NCBI GenBank assembly: GCA_045660325.1
Contig: JAZRDO010000016.1
Coordinates: 1-35,561, forward strand
Direction: 5' to 3'
Length of the DNA stretch: 35,561 nt
Origin: SVTX01 sp045660325
GTDB lineage: Bacteria; Bacillota; Clostridia; Oscillospirales; CAG-272
The position numbers and the translations under genes are program-made. Positions 15,003 through 23,532 of this stretch are shown piece after piece. Position 1 is the first letter of the stretch. Each line of letters begins with the position of its first letter. Under the pieces are notes generated by a model. That model was not told the origin of the DNA and did not search any database. It worked only from the letters and a program-made list of their open reading frames with translations.

Positions 15003-16139
15003 TCACCTTATAGCCGCGGCGCTGAGTCCGAGGATAGCAAACATTAAAATAAATACTCCCGACGAAATACACGCGATACCTAAAAGATAGGAGTAAAGCT
15101 CGCCCATCTCGGATATTACGCCTACCCTATCTCCCGTTGCGGCGGAAAACAAGTCAAGAATAAAGAAAAAAAGCTTCATTACGGCAAGGTGGGAAATAAG
15201 AGGAATGAGGAGCATAAAAATTATGATCACACCGCCCATACCAACCGAGGCGCGAATAAGCTCAACACCCGATGCGATCGCTCCGAGTGACGATGATAGC
15301 GCGCCGCCCGATATTGGTACAAAGCTCCCGATAGCTATCTTCGCTCCCCGCATCGACGCGTCGTCCGCCTTTGCGCTTATGACCGTTTGCGCCCCTATCC
15401 CCACTCCGAGTGCGGACATAACGATGGACAAAATAACCGTATAATATCTCTTGATACCGCCCGTAATGGAATTTACAATGCTCGCGCCTTCAAACGAGGA
15501 TAACACCGCCATTGAAGTACAAAAAACAAACATGGGGATTGCCGTATACGTAAAAATAAACTGACACACGGTAAGACACACGCCGAACGAAGCGCTTGAA
15601 GCCGCGGCAGTGCTGACGTTTCCTCCCGCTGCATACAATGCCGCCGATAGAGGTATATACGCCTTTGCAATACCGCAAAGCGAGGTGAAATATTCACTCA
15701 GTCGCGAAATACTTAAAAATACCAAATTCAATACAACGCTCATCACACACAACCGAGAGACTGTGGATAAAGAGCCGAAAATTTCCTTTGGCGGCGCAAT
15801 AAGCTCAATAACGCGTGATAAAAGCAGTATCCCGATCGCGATAACGAGAGTCGGCGTAACGCTCCCTATACCCCCGAAAATACCGTCAAGCAACAATCTC
15901 AAAAGCTCCGTCGGGCTCGACATTTTACGTACGCTCTCGCTTACGTCCTCAGCATTCCCCGATATCATTCCGTTAGGGAGCGAGTCAATTATATTTTGAG
16001 GCAGACTGCCTAAAAAATCATTGTACTCATCGGGCATGGTAAGCTCTCCATCGTCCTCCTTTGCCGCCACAGTAACCGTAAGGATGGCAATCGTCACTGC
16101 AACACATAAAGAAAAAATCAGAATTTTCCTTATTTTCAT
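15003..16139 (-). CDS. spoIIIAE: Stage III sporulation protein SpoIIIAE
   Basis: SpoIIIAE is the largest multi-pass membrane protein of the complex and probably its export core. The 378-residue protein has an N-terminal signal-like helix (residues 7-25) and an extracellular segment (EYNDFLGSLPQNIIDSLPNG). About seven further membrane helices follow from near residue 90, with conserved small-residue stretches such as GSFVPISGGALSSSLGAIASGVELIRASVGMGG given here in outline only. Its ATG overlaps the spoIIIAD stop by 4 bases (ATGA). Confidence 0.95.
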   Translation of the reverse strand: MKIRKILIFSLCVAVTIAILTVTVAAKEDDGELTMPDEYNDFLGSLPQNIIDSLPNGMISGNAEDVSESVRKMSSPTELLRLLLDGIFGGIGSVTPTLVIAIGILLLSRVIELIAPPKEIFGSLSTVSRLCVMSVVLNLVFLSISRLSEYFTSLCGIAKAYIPLSAALYAAGGNVSTAAASSASFGVCLTVCQFIFTYTAIPMFVFCTSMAVLSSFEGASIVNSITGGIKRYYTVILSIVMSALGVGIGAQTVISAKADDASMRGAKIAIGSFVPISGGALSSSLGAIASGVELIRASVGMGGVIIIFMLLIPLISHLAVMKLFFFILDLFSAATGDRVGVISEMGELYSYLLGIACISSGVFILMFAILGLSAAAIR

Positions 16140-16534
16140 ATGCTCGCTCCGTCAATGAATTTTATTGCGGTAGTTATTATTTCCTTGATAAGTGGCAGGG
16201 AGATAAGGAGCATATGCGCTTTGCCAAGAAGAATACATACGTACGACAAAGCTCCCTCGCCCGCATCAGCGCACATGTTTGAGCACAGTCCCGTAATTAT
16301 TCCCACCGCAAGAGCCTTGAGCATTACCTCGGCATATTCCTTGATCCCGCCGATCTCAAGCGCATCTAAAAGCTCGCCCAAAAGGTTGTCTGCCACTCCC
16401 ATAAATACGCCGAAAAGCACTACCGCTACGACGAGCTTTATAGGAATATGCATCTCCCCCTTGGCTTGTCTTAATATAACGAGCAGGAAAAGCGAGATGA
16501 TCACAAGCCCGATGCTTTTTATATATTCCTGCAT
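16136..16534 (-). CDS. spoIIIAD: Stage III sporulation protein SpoIIIAD
   Basis: A 132-residue membrane protein with about four helices (residues 5-22, 32-50, 70-92 and 100-125). It is the larger relative of SpoIIIAC and a presumed part of the mother-cell export platform. The stop overlaps spoIIIAE. One base separates its start from the spoIIIAC stop. Order in the operon and length agree with B. subtilis SpoIIIAD (about 130 residues). Confidence 0.94.
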   Translation of the reverse strand: MQEYIKSIGLVIISLFLLVILRQAKGEMHIPIKLVVAVVLFGVFMGVADNLLGELLDALEIGGIKEYAEVMLKALAVGIITGLCSNMCADAGEGALSYVCILLGKAHMLLISLPLIKEIITTAIKFIDGASI

Positions 16535-16535
16535 A

Positions 16536-16730
16536 TCAAAAGCCGAAAACCGATCGGACTAGCAGAAAAAGCTTGTCTATTTCCTCAATTAGCATTAGAA
16601 AAACCACGACTATGCCCGAAATGATAACGAGCATAGCCTGCTCATCTCTACCCGACTTTGTCAATATTTGCGAGGCGACCGAAACCAAGATTCCCACCCC
16701 CGCTACCTTAAGAATTACTGCGATATCCAT
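16536..16730 (-). CDS. spoIIIAC: Stage III sporulation protein SpoIIIAC
   Basis: A 64-residue, two-helix membrane protein (helices about 5-22 and 33-57, joined by TKSGRDEQ). This is the standard size and layout for SpoIIIAC. It lies 12 bases after spoIIIAB and just before spoIIIAD, in the invariant operon order. Confidence 0.94.
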   Translation of the reverse strand: MDIAVILKVAGVGILVSVASQILTKSGRDEQAMLVIISGIVVVFLMLIEEIDKLFLLVRSVFGF

Positions 16731-16742
16731 ATTCTCTCCGTT

Positions 16743-17213
16743 TTACCATAGCAAAATTATTATACATAGCACGGAGCATATCGCAAGAGTGCTGTATATC
16801 TTGCTCCTTTTAGGGATATCCTCCGCCATATTTTTTCTCTCCTCCGTAAGCGCTTCAATATAGTAATCGCATCGCTTCATTTGTTCCTCGCGATAGGTAC
16901 TGCCAAACTCGGATGCAAAGCAAAAAAGGAGCCTGAAGCTTTCATCATTTAAATAAGGCTTGCTTCTCTCCACCATGGAGATGAGCCCTTCTCCGTCAAC
17001 GTAAGCGCAGGCATCAAGTATTATTGGCGGCGCGCCCGAAAGTATCTCACTTATCGGTCTTGAATAGCAATCCACCTGCCCCTTTATATAAAACAGAAGT
17101 GAAATAAAGGCATCCGTCACCTCAAGCCGCCGCTTTTCAAACCGTGATACGTACAACGAAATAAACACCGCGCAAGCACAAAGAAGGATACTGCCAACCG
17201 CTTTATATACCAT
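16743..17213 (-). CDS. spoIIIAB: Stage III sporulation protein SpoIIIAB
   Basis: The 156-residue protein has an N-terminal membrane helix (about residues 5-22), a cytoplasmic-type helical domain and a C-terminal membrane helix (YSTLAICSVLCIIILLW). It shows the family pattern SRFEKRRLEVTDAFISLL near the N-terminus and MAEDIPKRSKIY before the last helix. It resembles the type II secretion platform protein GspF and is expected to partner SpoIIIAA. It overlaps the spoIIIAA stop by 11 bases. Confidence 0.94.
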   Translation of the reverse strand: MVYKAVGSILLCACAVFISLYVSRFEKRRLEVTDAFISLLFYIKGQVDCYSRPISEILSGAPPIILDACAYVDGEGLISMVERSKPYLNDESFRLLFCFASEFGSTYREEQMKRCDYYIEALTEERKNMAEDIPKRSKIYSTLAICSVLCIIILLW

Positions 17214-18129
17214 AAGCTCCCGAAATCTCCTTATAAAGCTTGATATCGTATGAAAAGCCCATTTTGTCCGCGCGCCGCAATCTTACGTACGCGCCGAATA
17301 CTCCCGCCTCATGCAAAATCCGTATTCCCGTACGGCTCAGAAGCTCCTCTATGCTACCCGCGTGAGCCGTTGCAAGAAGAGGAACACCCGAATTTCCTGC
17401 CGCGACAAGTTCAAGAGCCTCCTCGGTGTCGCCTATCTCATCGCACACGATAAGCTCTGGATTCATAACTCTCGTCGCAATCTCGATCCCCCGTCCTCGC
17501 GGATATCCCGACAAAATATCAAGACACATTCCACGCTCGTCAAGATCAAAGGAAAGCTCCCCTCGACTATCAATAACCACAACCCTGCGCGGTCTCTCTC
17601 CCGTTGACAGTTGCCTGCAAGCCCCTCGAAGCACCGTCGTTTTACCGACACCGGGCGGCGAGTAGATAAGCACGCCCGCGCGATATTGCATGCGATTCAA
17701 AAGAGTACATATCTCTCCCCCGCAATTAATTATCCTGTGAGGAATTCTTATACAAAGCGAGCTTATATCGTAAACTCCTATAATTTTGCCGTCCTCGGTA
17801 GTCGCGCAACCGACAACTCCGACCCTTATGCCGTTTCCGAAGGAAATATATCCGTTGTTTATCGTGTCGGAAAAGGCGTAAAGTGAGCCTCCGCACATTT
17901 TCTTCAATATTTCATTTATCCGCGCGCTCCCGAGTATTATGGGAATCACAAGATTCTCCCCCGCCGACACGCAAAGAGAATATCTCCCCGCCCTCAAACG
18001 TATTTCTTCAATTTGCCTATACGGAAAATTTCGCTCAATATACCCCAAGATCTCCGAGGGCAAGACCTCGCAAAGCTCACGCGGAAGCGCGGCTCCGCCT
18101 TTATTTGTTACGTTGTGAATAATCTGCAT
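17203..18129 (-). CDS. spoIIIAA: Stage III sporulation ATPase SpoIIIAA
   Basis: SpoIIIAA is the cytoplasmic ATPase of the SpoIIIA complex, related to type II/IV secretion ATPases. The 308-residue protein has a Walker A motif in SPPGVGKTTV (about residues 157-166), a conserved VVIDSRGELS, a Walker B-like ELIVCDEIGD and the His-containing ATAHAGSIEELLSR. All residues needed for ATPase activity appear intact. The ATG at 18129 is preferred because GGAGG lies 5 nt upstream. The longer frame begins with TTG within it. It is the first gene of the operon, behind a candidate sigma-E promoter. Confidence 0.96.
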   Translation of the reverse strand: MQIIHNVTNKGGAALPRELCEVLPSEILGYIERNFPYRQIEEIRLRAGRYSLCVSAGENLVIPIILGSARINEILKKMCGGSLYAFSDTINNGYISFGNGIRVGVVGCATTEDGKIIGVYDISSLCIRIPHRIINCGGEICTLLNRMQYRAGVLIYSPPGVGKTTVLRGACRQLSTGERPRRVVVIDSRGELSFDLDERGMCLDILSGYPRGRGIEIATRVMNPELIVCDEIGDTEEALELVAAGNSGVPLLATAHAGSIEELLSRTGIRILHEAGVFGAYVRLRRADKMGFSYDIKLYKEISGAYGI

Positions 18130-18149
18130 ACTTCCCTCCAAGATACTAA

Positions 18150-18178
18150 ATTATATTAAGCCCGTCCCGAAACTATGC
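18150..18178 (-). promoter_or_regulatory. Candidate sigma-E promoter of the spoIIIA operon
   Basis: On the minus strand GCATAGTT (18178-18171) and AATATAAT (18157-18150) are separated by 13 bp and end 20 bases before the spoIIIAA start. The -10 matches the Bacillus sigma-E consensus CATACAAT at six of eight positions. The -35 match is loose. The operon is sigma-E dependent in Bacillus. Confidence 0.4.
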
Positions 18179-18180
18179 AA

Positions 18181-18216
18181 AAAGAAAAGCCGTCAAGGAA
18201 AAATCCTTGACGGCTT
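18181..18216 (-). terminator. Terminator of the flavodiiron-rubredoxin gene
   Basis: A perfect 13-bp stem (AAGCCGTCAAGGA / TCCTTGACGGCTT) has an AAAA loop. On the minus strand it is followed by TTCTTTTTGC. Confidence 0.93.
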
Positions 18217-18228
18217 AAAAGTTTTATA

Positions 18229-20235
18229 TTATCTGTATATTAGATTGAAATCAGACGCAGGGTGCTTGCACAGAGGACAAACGAAGTCCGCGGGGAGCTC
18301 CGCTCCCTCGTATACGTAGCCACATATCTTACACTCCCAGCCTACGATCTTCTTTTCCTCGACTTTTTTCTCTCCATATATTGGTGTGAAATCCGACGCA
18401 GGGTGCTTGCACAAAGGACAAACGAAGTCCGCAGGAAGCTCCGCTCCATCATATACGTAACCGCATATCTTACACTCCCAGCCTACAATAACCTTCTCGG
18501 TCGTTTCCTTTGCAGGAGCAGTCGCAGCGGGTGCCTTAGGCTTGATATTTTCAAAATAATACGCGTAGGTTACGCTATTTCCACCCTTCTTGAAGGTCTG
18601 CGCTTCGGTTACCTCGGCAATAAAGAGGATATGTGTTCCGCAGTCAACCTCCTTTATTACCTTACCGCTCATAAACGCGTTTGTGTATCTATCAAGATGA
18701 AGGAGCATATTCTCGCTTCTCATAACGTCATCAAAATCAGAAAGCTTGTCAGTATCTCTGCCACTTGCAAAGCCGAATCTCTTGAATATTTCAAACGGAA
18801 CGCTTTCATCAAACACGGACGCGTTGAAAATACCTGTCTTCTGAATCGTCTGGCAGGTATAGTTCGCCTTGTTTACACAAACCGAAATCGTCATAGGCGA
18901 GCTTGATATCTGCATTACGGTATTCACAATACAAGCGTTGTCACGCTTGCCGTCATTGGTAAAGAGAGCAAAGAGTCCGTATGTGAGCTTATGCATAGCC
19001 GCACCGTTGATCTCGCCGTATGCAACTTCCTCTTTTTTAGGGAAATCTGCCGCAATTCTGTCTGCAAGTGCCAAAACGGACGCGTAGCTATCCGCCTTTA
19101 CGGATGATTTAACGTAAGGAATGTCCTCGATAAACGTCGTGCCCTGAAGCTTCCCGAGGATCTCTCTCATAAGCTTGCCGCTGGATGCCGCCCATGAGCC
19201 GTTCTGGATAAAGCCGATAGTTCTGTTCTTCAAGGAGTGAGCCGCGATATCGTGAAGAAGCGCCTCCATAGTTACGAAAACACCTGCATTATACGTGGGG
19301 GATGCGAACACGAGGTGGCTATACTTGAACGCATCGGAAACGATATCCGACGCGGGAGTTACAGACACGTCGTACATTTTAGTTTCAATTCCCTTCTCTC
19401 TTAACATTGACGAGAGAATTTCAGCAGCGTTCTCGGTATTGCCGTAAATTGAAGCGTATGCAATAAGAACTCCCTGAACCTCGGGGGTGTACGTTGCCCA
19501 CTTCTTATACTTATCAACGAAGGTGGCGATATTCTTTCTCCACACGAAGCCGTGGAGAGGACAGATCATCTTTATATCAAGAGCTGACGCCGCCTTTAAG
19601 ACATTCATAACCTGCGCGCCGTACTTACCAACGATATTGGTGTAGTATCTTCTTGCTTCATCCATATAGTCGCGCTCGAAGTCAACCTCGTCGGCAAAGA
19701 TCGCGCCATTGATCGCGCCGAAATGACCGAACGCGTCAGCGGAAAAGAGTATTCCCTCACTCTCCTCGTACGTCATCATAACCTCGGGCCAATGCACCAT
19801 AGGGGCATTGATAAAGTGAAGCGTATGCTGACCGAGAGAAAGCGTGTCTCCCTCGTTTACAATCACAACACGGGAATCAATATCAAAATTGAAGAACTGC
19901 TTGATCATGGTATGGATCTTGGAATTGCAAACTATCTTGACGTCGGGATAACGAAGCACAAACTGATCCATAGTCGCGGAATGGTCGGGCTCCATGTGAT
20001 GAACTACAAGGTAATCGGGCTTCTTGCCTGCAAGCACGTGTTCGAGATTTTCAAAGAAAACACCCGAAACCGCCTTGTCAACCGTATCAAAGACAGCGAT
20101 CTTTTCGTCCATCAATACGTAAGAATTATATGATACGCCCGCAGGAACGGAGTAAACGCCCTCAAACATTGCGAGTCTGCGGTCGTTTCCTCCAACCCAA
20201 GTAAGTGTGGGCGTAATAGATTTTACACAGTACAT
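18229..20235 (-). CDS. Flavodiiron protein fused to flavin reductase and two rubredoxins
   Basis: Flavodiiron proteins reduce O2 to water or NO to N2O and protect anaerobes. The 668-residue chain has four parts. A metallo-beta-lactamase-like diiron domain (about 20-250) carries H80-x-E82-x-D84-H85, H148 in MVHWPE, D167 in SADAFG and a His in CPLHGF. A flavodoxin domain (about 255-400) has IAYASIYGNTENAA. A flavin-reductase-like FMN domain (about 415-575) follows. Two C-terminal rubredoxins each have CKICGY and CPLCKH. The fused electron path suggests self-contained transfer from NAD(P)H to the diiron site. The two rubredoxins differ by one residue in 33, a recent tandem duplication. GGAG lies 6 nt before the ATG. 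Terminators flank the gene on both sides. Confidence 0.95.
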   Translation of the reverse strand: MYCVKSITPTLTWVGGNDRRLAMFEGVYSVPAGVSYNSYVLMDEKIAVFDTVDKAVSGVFFENLEHVLAGKKPDYLVVHHMEPDHSATMDQFVLRYPDVKIVCNSKIHTMIKQFFNFDIDSRVVIVNEGDTLSLGQHTLHFINAPMVHWPEVMMTYEESEGILFSADAFGHFGAINGAIFADEVDFERDYMDEARRYYTNIVGKYGAQVMNVLKAASALDIKMICPLHGFVWRKNIATFVDKYKKWATYTPEVQGVLIAYASIYGNTENAAEILSSMLREKGIETKMYDVSVTPASDIVSDAFKYSHLVFASPTYNAGVFVTMEALLHDIAAHSLKNRTIGFIQNGSWAASSGKLMREILGKLQGTTFIEDIPYVKSSVKADSYASVLALADRIAADFPKKEEVAYGEINGAAMHKLTYGLFALFTNDGKRDNACIVNTVMQISSSPMTISVCVNKANYTCQTIQKTGIFNASVFDESVPFEIFKRFGFASGRDTDKLSDFDDVMRSENMLLHLDRYTNAFMSGKVIKEVDCGTHILFIAEVTEAQTFKKGGNSVTYAYYFENIKPKAPAATAPAKETTEKVIVGWECKICGYVYDGAELPADFVCPLCKHPASDFTPIYGEKKVEEKKIVGWECKICGYVYEGAELPADFVCPLCKHPASDFNLIYR
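18254..18486 (-). repeat. Tandem duplication encoding the two rubredoxin domains
   Basis: 18254-18345 and 18395-18486 match at 85 of 92 positions with a 141-bp offset, exactly 47 codons. The copies stay in frame, and seven substitutions give one amino-acid change (Asp/Glu) across 33 aligned residues. Confidence 0.92.
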
Positions 20236-20263
20236 AACTTTCTCCTTTTTTCTTTAATATAGG

Positions 20264-20295
20264 CAAAAATCAGCCTTACGTTTCGCAAGGCTGAT
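20264..20295 (-). terminator. Terminator of the hydrogenase gene
   Basis: ATCAGCCTT (20269-20277) pairs with AAGGCTGAT (20287-20295). On the minus strand it is followed by TTTTTGCC. It lies between the hydrogenase stop and the flavodiiron start. Confidence 0.88.
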
Positions 20296-20308
20296 CTTTT
20301 TTATCAAT

Positions 20309-21817
20309 TTAAGGAAGCTCTATTGCGCAAAGCTCCTTTTCGGGAAGAGCCTTGTCAGCCTGAGCACTAAGCTTCTTTACACTTTCCTGTGCTTTATTTA
20401 CGGGGATACAAGTACCTGCACCCGCAACACAACCGCCGGGACAAGCCATACCCTCAATAAGACAGCCGTTCTTCTTACCCGCCTTGGCAAGCATAAGCAT
20501 CTTACGGCACTCGTCAAGTCCGTCAGCATGCTCGATCTTAACCTCAACTCCGGGATAATATTCATTAATACATTTTTCAATTGCGCTTGAAACACCGCCC
20601 GCGCACGCGTAACCTCGACCCGCGCCCGTTGCCTCTGCCTTGAATTCGTCGCCCTCAAAGTGCGAGAAATCTATCTCCTTGGCATCAAACATAGCGCGAA
20701 GCTCCTCAAACGTGATTACGAAATCAACGTCGCTTCGAACGGTTCTTCTTCCCGCCTCAAGCTTCTTTGCCGCGCAAGGACCGATAAATACGACTCTCGC
20801 GTTGGGATTCTTCTGCTTGATGCTTCTCGCGGTCGCAACCATAGGTGTGAGCGCGTTTGATACCTGATCTATCATTACGGGGAACTGTTTCTTTGCAAGC
20901 ATTGCCCACGCAGGACAACAGGACGTAAGGAGGAAGGGTGTCTTGCCCGTAGCAACCTCGTGCGCATAGTGGTGAGCCTCAACTGCCGCACCTACGTCAG
21001 CGCCGATAGCAACCTCATGCATTTCGGCAAATCCAAGCTGACGGAGTGCGCCCTCGATCTGTCCGAGTGTTACGTTCTCACCGAACTGACCTGCAATAGC
21101 GGGTGCTACCTCGGCTACCACGTAGTCGCCCTGTCTTATTGCGTGGATAAGCTGGAATATCTGGGATTTATCTGCAATTGCGCCAAAGGGACAAGCAACC
21201 ATACACTGACCGCAACCAACACACATAGCGTCGTCGATTCTCGCACGGCCGAAGTTATCGCTCTTAATCGCCTTGATACCGCAAGCAGATGCGCACGGTC
21301 TTCTCTTATGCGCGATAGCATCATAAGGACACGCGTTCTTACACTTGCCGCACTTTATACACTTTGTCTTATCTATTACGCTCTTACCGTTTACAATGGA
21401 GATCGCGCCCTTAGGGCAAACGCTCTCGCAGGGGTGTGCCACACAACCGCGACACTGGTCGGTAACAACGTATACGTTATCCTCACAAGCATCACACGCC
21501 GACGGAATTACCTGCATCAGCGGGGGCTCGTAGTATTTATCTGCAATATTACTTCTGTCAAGGCCGCTCGTAATATGTACGGGCTTGTCCTCGGGACGAA
21601 GCGACATACCCATAGCGAGTCTTACTCTTTCAGCCGCGATCGCTCTCTCACGGTAAATGCTCTCTCTGTAACGGGGCTTTTCGTCGGGAGTTATCTTATA
21701 GGGAATCGCTTCAATATCGTTATTGATATTCTCAGGATCGGATTCGTAAGCAACCCTTGCGACTTCCTTAAAAACATTTCGTCTCAAATTTCTGAGCGCT
21801 GTATCAATTCCTCTCAT
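20309..21817 (-). CDS. [FeFe] hydrogenase, group B type
   Basis: The enzyme catalyses reversible H2 formation at an H-cluster. The 502-residue protein carries N-terminal [4Fe-4S] motifs (CRGCVAHPCESVCP, CIKCGKCKNACP, CVGCGQCMVACP, residues about 122-210). A further CASACG lies at 175. The H-cluster motifs are L1 TSCCPAW (C300, C301), L2 GPCAAKKLEA (C348) and L3 EGMACPGGCVAGAG (C459, C463). The GPC instead of MPC in L2 and GAG at the end of L3 are, as I recall, typical of group B hydrogenases rather than group A HydA. Its electron partner and physiological direction are not shown. GGAGG lies 6 nt before the ATG. It is 17 bases downstream of the CPBP gene and so probably ends a ftsK-lgt-CPBP-hydrogenase transcript. 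Confidence 0.9.
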   Translation of the reverse strand: MRGIDTALRNLRRNVFKEVARVAYESDPENINNDIEAIPYKITPDEKPRYRESIYRERAIAAERVRLAMGMSLRPEDKPVHITSGLDRSNIADKYYEPPLMQVIPSACDACEDNVYVVTDQCRGCVAHPCESVCPKGAISIVNGKSVIDKTKCIKCGKCKNACPYDAIAHKRRPCASACGIKAIKSDNFGRARIDDAMCVGCGQCMVACPFGAIADKSQIFQLIHAIRQGDYVVAEVAPAIAGQFGENVTLGQIEGALRQLGFAEMHEVAIGADVGAAVEAHHYAHEVATGKTPFLLTSCCPAWAMLAKKQFPVMIDQVSNALTPMVATARSIKQKNPNARVVFIGPCAAKKLEAGRRTVRSDVDFVITFEELRAMFDAKEIDFSHFEGDEFKAEATGAGRGYACAGGVSSAIEKCINEYYPGVEVKIEHADGLDECRKMLMLAKAGKKNGCLIEGMACPGGCVAGAGTCIPVNKAQESVKKLSAQADKALPEKELCAIELP

Positions 21818-21834
21818 TTTTGTCCTCCTAAGTA

Positions 21835-22665
21835 TTATGTGTTAGTGTTTTTATCATTATTAAAATAGAATCCGTCCGCGTTCTTTATATCGTATTTAAC
21901 AAAGAGCGCAACGTAGATTCCCGTAACCGCAAGGGCTATAACCGCTGTCAATATCTGCGTCGGGATATCCTCGAAAAATCCGCGGCCTACACCGCACTCG
22001 CCTATAAGCGCACCCATAAAGTTAAACAATCCGTGGAGCATAACGCACGCCCAGATATTTCTTGTCAAGAGCAACACCACCGAGCACATCGCACCGATAA
22101 GCGCGGAGTAAAGAATCTGCAAAACCACCATAATTGACGGATTTGTAAAAATGTTTATTATGTGCACAAGGCCGAACACCGCAGCAGAGATAAGGATCGC
22201 GAAAATTATATCCTTCTTACCGCGTCGTCTGTTCTCCATAATGCCGAGCATTACGACCGAACGGAATGCCATTTCCTCGAAAAATCCTATTGCCATACAT
22301 TCGCACAGCAACAAAAGAATTTTGTCGTACCCTGCAGTAATGGACGAAAGCCCACGGCAGAGTGGAATTATCGGCAGGTTATTTACAGCAATTACAAGGG
22401 CGGGTAAAATAAAGAGAATATTTTTACCCACGGGTCTCTTGAAGGGATCAAGAACCCTATATCCGAGATACACGGTAAAGGTAAGGAAAATGCCTCCGCC
22501 GAGAAGTCTCGTTATAAGCATATCCGTCATTCCCTTTTCCCATTCGCCAAGCCCTGTAAAAAGCACCTTCTTGAGTAGTAGCTCGTACAAAAGAAGCGCT
22601 ATTCCGAGCACCGCGAAAACGGATATACATACTATTCGTTTTACATTTTTATTAGTTTTCTGCAT
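21835..22665 (-). CDS. CPBP-family intramembrane metalloprotease
   Basis: The 276-residue polytopic protein has about seven or eight membrane helices. Motifs of the CPBP (CAAX protease/bacteriocin-processing, Rce1-like) family are FFEEMAFR (E130, E131, R135), the first His in FGLVHIINI and the second in MLHGLFN. All expected glutamate and histidine residues are present, so an active protease is plausible. Substrates in bacteria are mostly unknown. Its start overlaps the lgt stop by 14 bases, and the hydrogenase follows after 17. Confidence 0.9.
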   Translation of the reverse strand: MQKTNKNVKRIVCISVFAVLGIALLLYELLLKKVLFTGLGEWEKGMTDMLITRLLGGGIFLTFTVYLGYRVLDPFKRPVGKNILFILPALVIAVNNLPIIPLCRGLSSITAGYDKILLLLCECMAIGFFEEMAFRSVVMLGIMENRRRGKKDIIFAILISAAVFGLVHIINIFTNPSIMVVLQILYSALIGAMCSVVLLLTRNIWACVMLHGLFNFMGALIGECGVGRGFFEDIPTQILTAVIALAVTGIYVALFVKYDIKNADGFYFNNDKNTNT

Positions 22666-23509
22666 GAGCCTCTCCCTTTTTCTCGGCTCTGCGAGTTAAA
22701 ATTTCATTTTGATCGGCTAATATCTCGTCCTTGTGCTTCTTCTCGTAGCGTTTCTCCAAAAGAAGCAGGGCAACGCCGCCAAGTATCATTACACACGCGA
22801 TTATCTGCGAGGGAGACAGAGCTTCAAGGAAAAGCTCTCCGCGATTATCGGTTCTGAAGAATTCAATAAAGAATCTCCATGCGCCGTACGCCATCATATA
22901 TATCGGAAGATTTAAAGATTGCTTTTTCTTTACGCGGATGACCATCCACACAAAGAGAGCAAAAAGGAATATAGCCTCAAAGAGCTGGGTAGGAACACAC
23001 TTTACGTAGCCGTACGCCTCGGTGTGCATGAAAAGACCGTACCACGCGTCTGTCTGTGCGCCGTGGCAGCAGCCTGCCATAAGGCAACCGATTCTGCCAA
23101 AGGAATGCGCGATAAGGATGGACGGTACCGCACAGTTCGCCATAGCGAAGAAGCTTCTTCTATGATATTTATCGGGGAAAATAAATCTTCCTGCGATAAA
23201 GTATGCTGCGATAAACACTCCCGCGCCGCCGATAAGACCGCCGTAGAAGGTCGCGCCCGTGCTTGAATCTATCTTGAAGTCCCCACCATTCTCCAAATAA
23301 TTGTAGAATGCCTGAAACAGAGTCGCGGAGCCAAAGCCAAGCACGATCGCAAATATCACGGTCACGTAACAAAGCATCTGCAGCTTATAGCGGATAGGAT
23401 ACTTGTCCGCGAGTCTGTCAAACACGAAAAGACAAAGGATTATTCCAAGACACAGGAACAGATCATATAAATTAAATCTTACACCTTGAATTAAATTGTC
23501 AGGATACAT
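22652..23509 (-). CDS. lgt: Prolipoprotein diacylglyceryl transferase (divergent Lgt)
   Basis: Lgt attaches diacylglycerol to the lipobox cysteine of prolipoproteins at the membrane. The 285-residue protein has about seven membrane helices. Conserved features are FYGGLIGG, HSFGRIGCLMAGCCHG and YGAWRFFIEFFRTDNRGE. In E. coli the second motif is GRIGNFINGE. The Cys-rich form here retains the essential arginine but not the asparagine, and is a variant I associate with many Clostridia. The C-terminal 35 residues are charged and extend past the last helix. It starts 24 bases after ftsK. A substrate candidate is the lipoprotein at 9928. Confidence 0.88.
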   Translation of the reverse strand: MYPDNLIQGVRFNLYDLFLCLGIILCLFVFDRLADKYPIRYKLQMLCYVTVIFAIVLGFGSATLFQAFYNYLENGGDFKIDSSTGATFYGGLIGGAGVFIAAYFIAGRFIFPDKYHRRSFFAMANCAVPSILIAHSFGRIGCLMAGCCHGAQTDAWYGLFMHTEAYGYVKCVPTQLFEAIFLFALFVWMVIRVKKKQSLNLPIYMMAYGAWRFFIEFFRTDNRGELFLEALSPSQIIACVMILGGVALLLLEKRYEKKHKDEILADQNEILTRRAEKKGEAHAEN

Positions 23510-23532
23510 AAGCTCCCTTTCATTTTTTAGGT

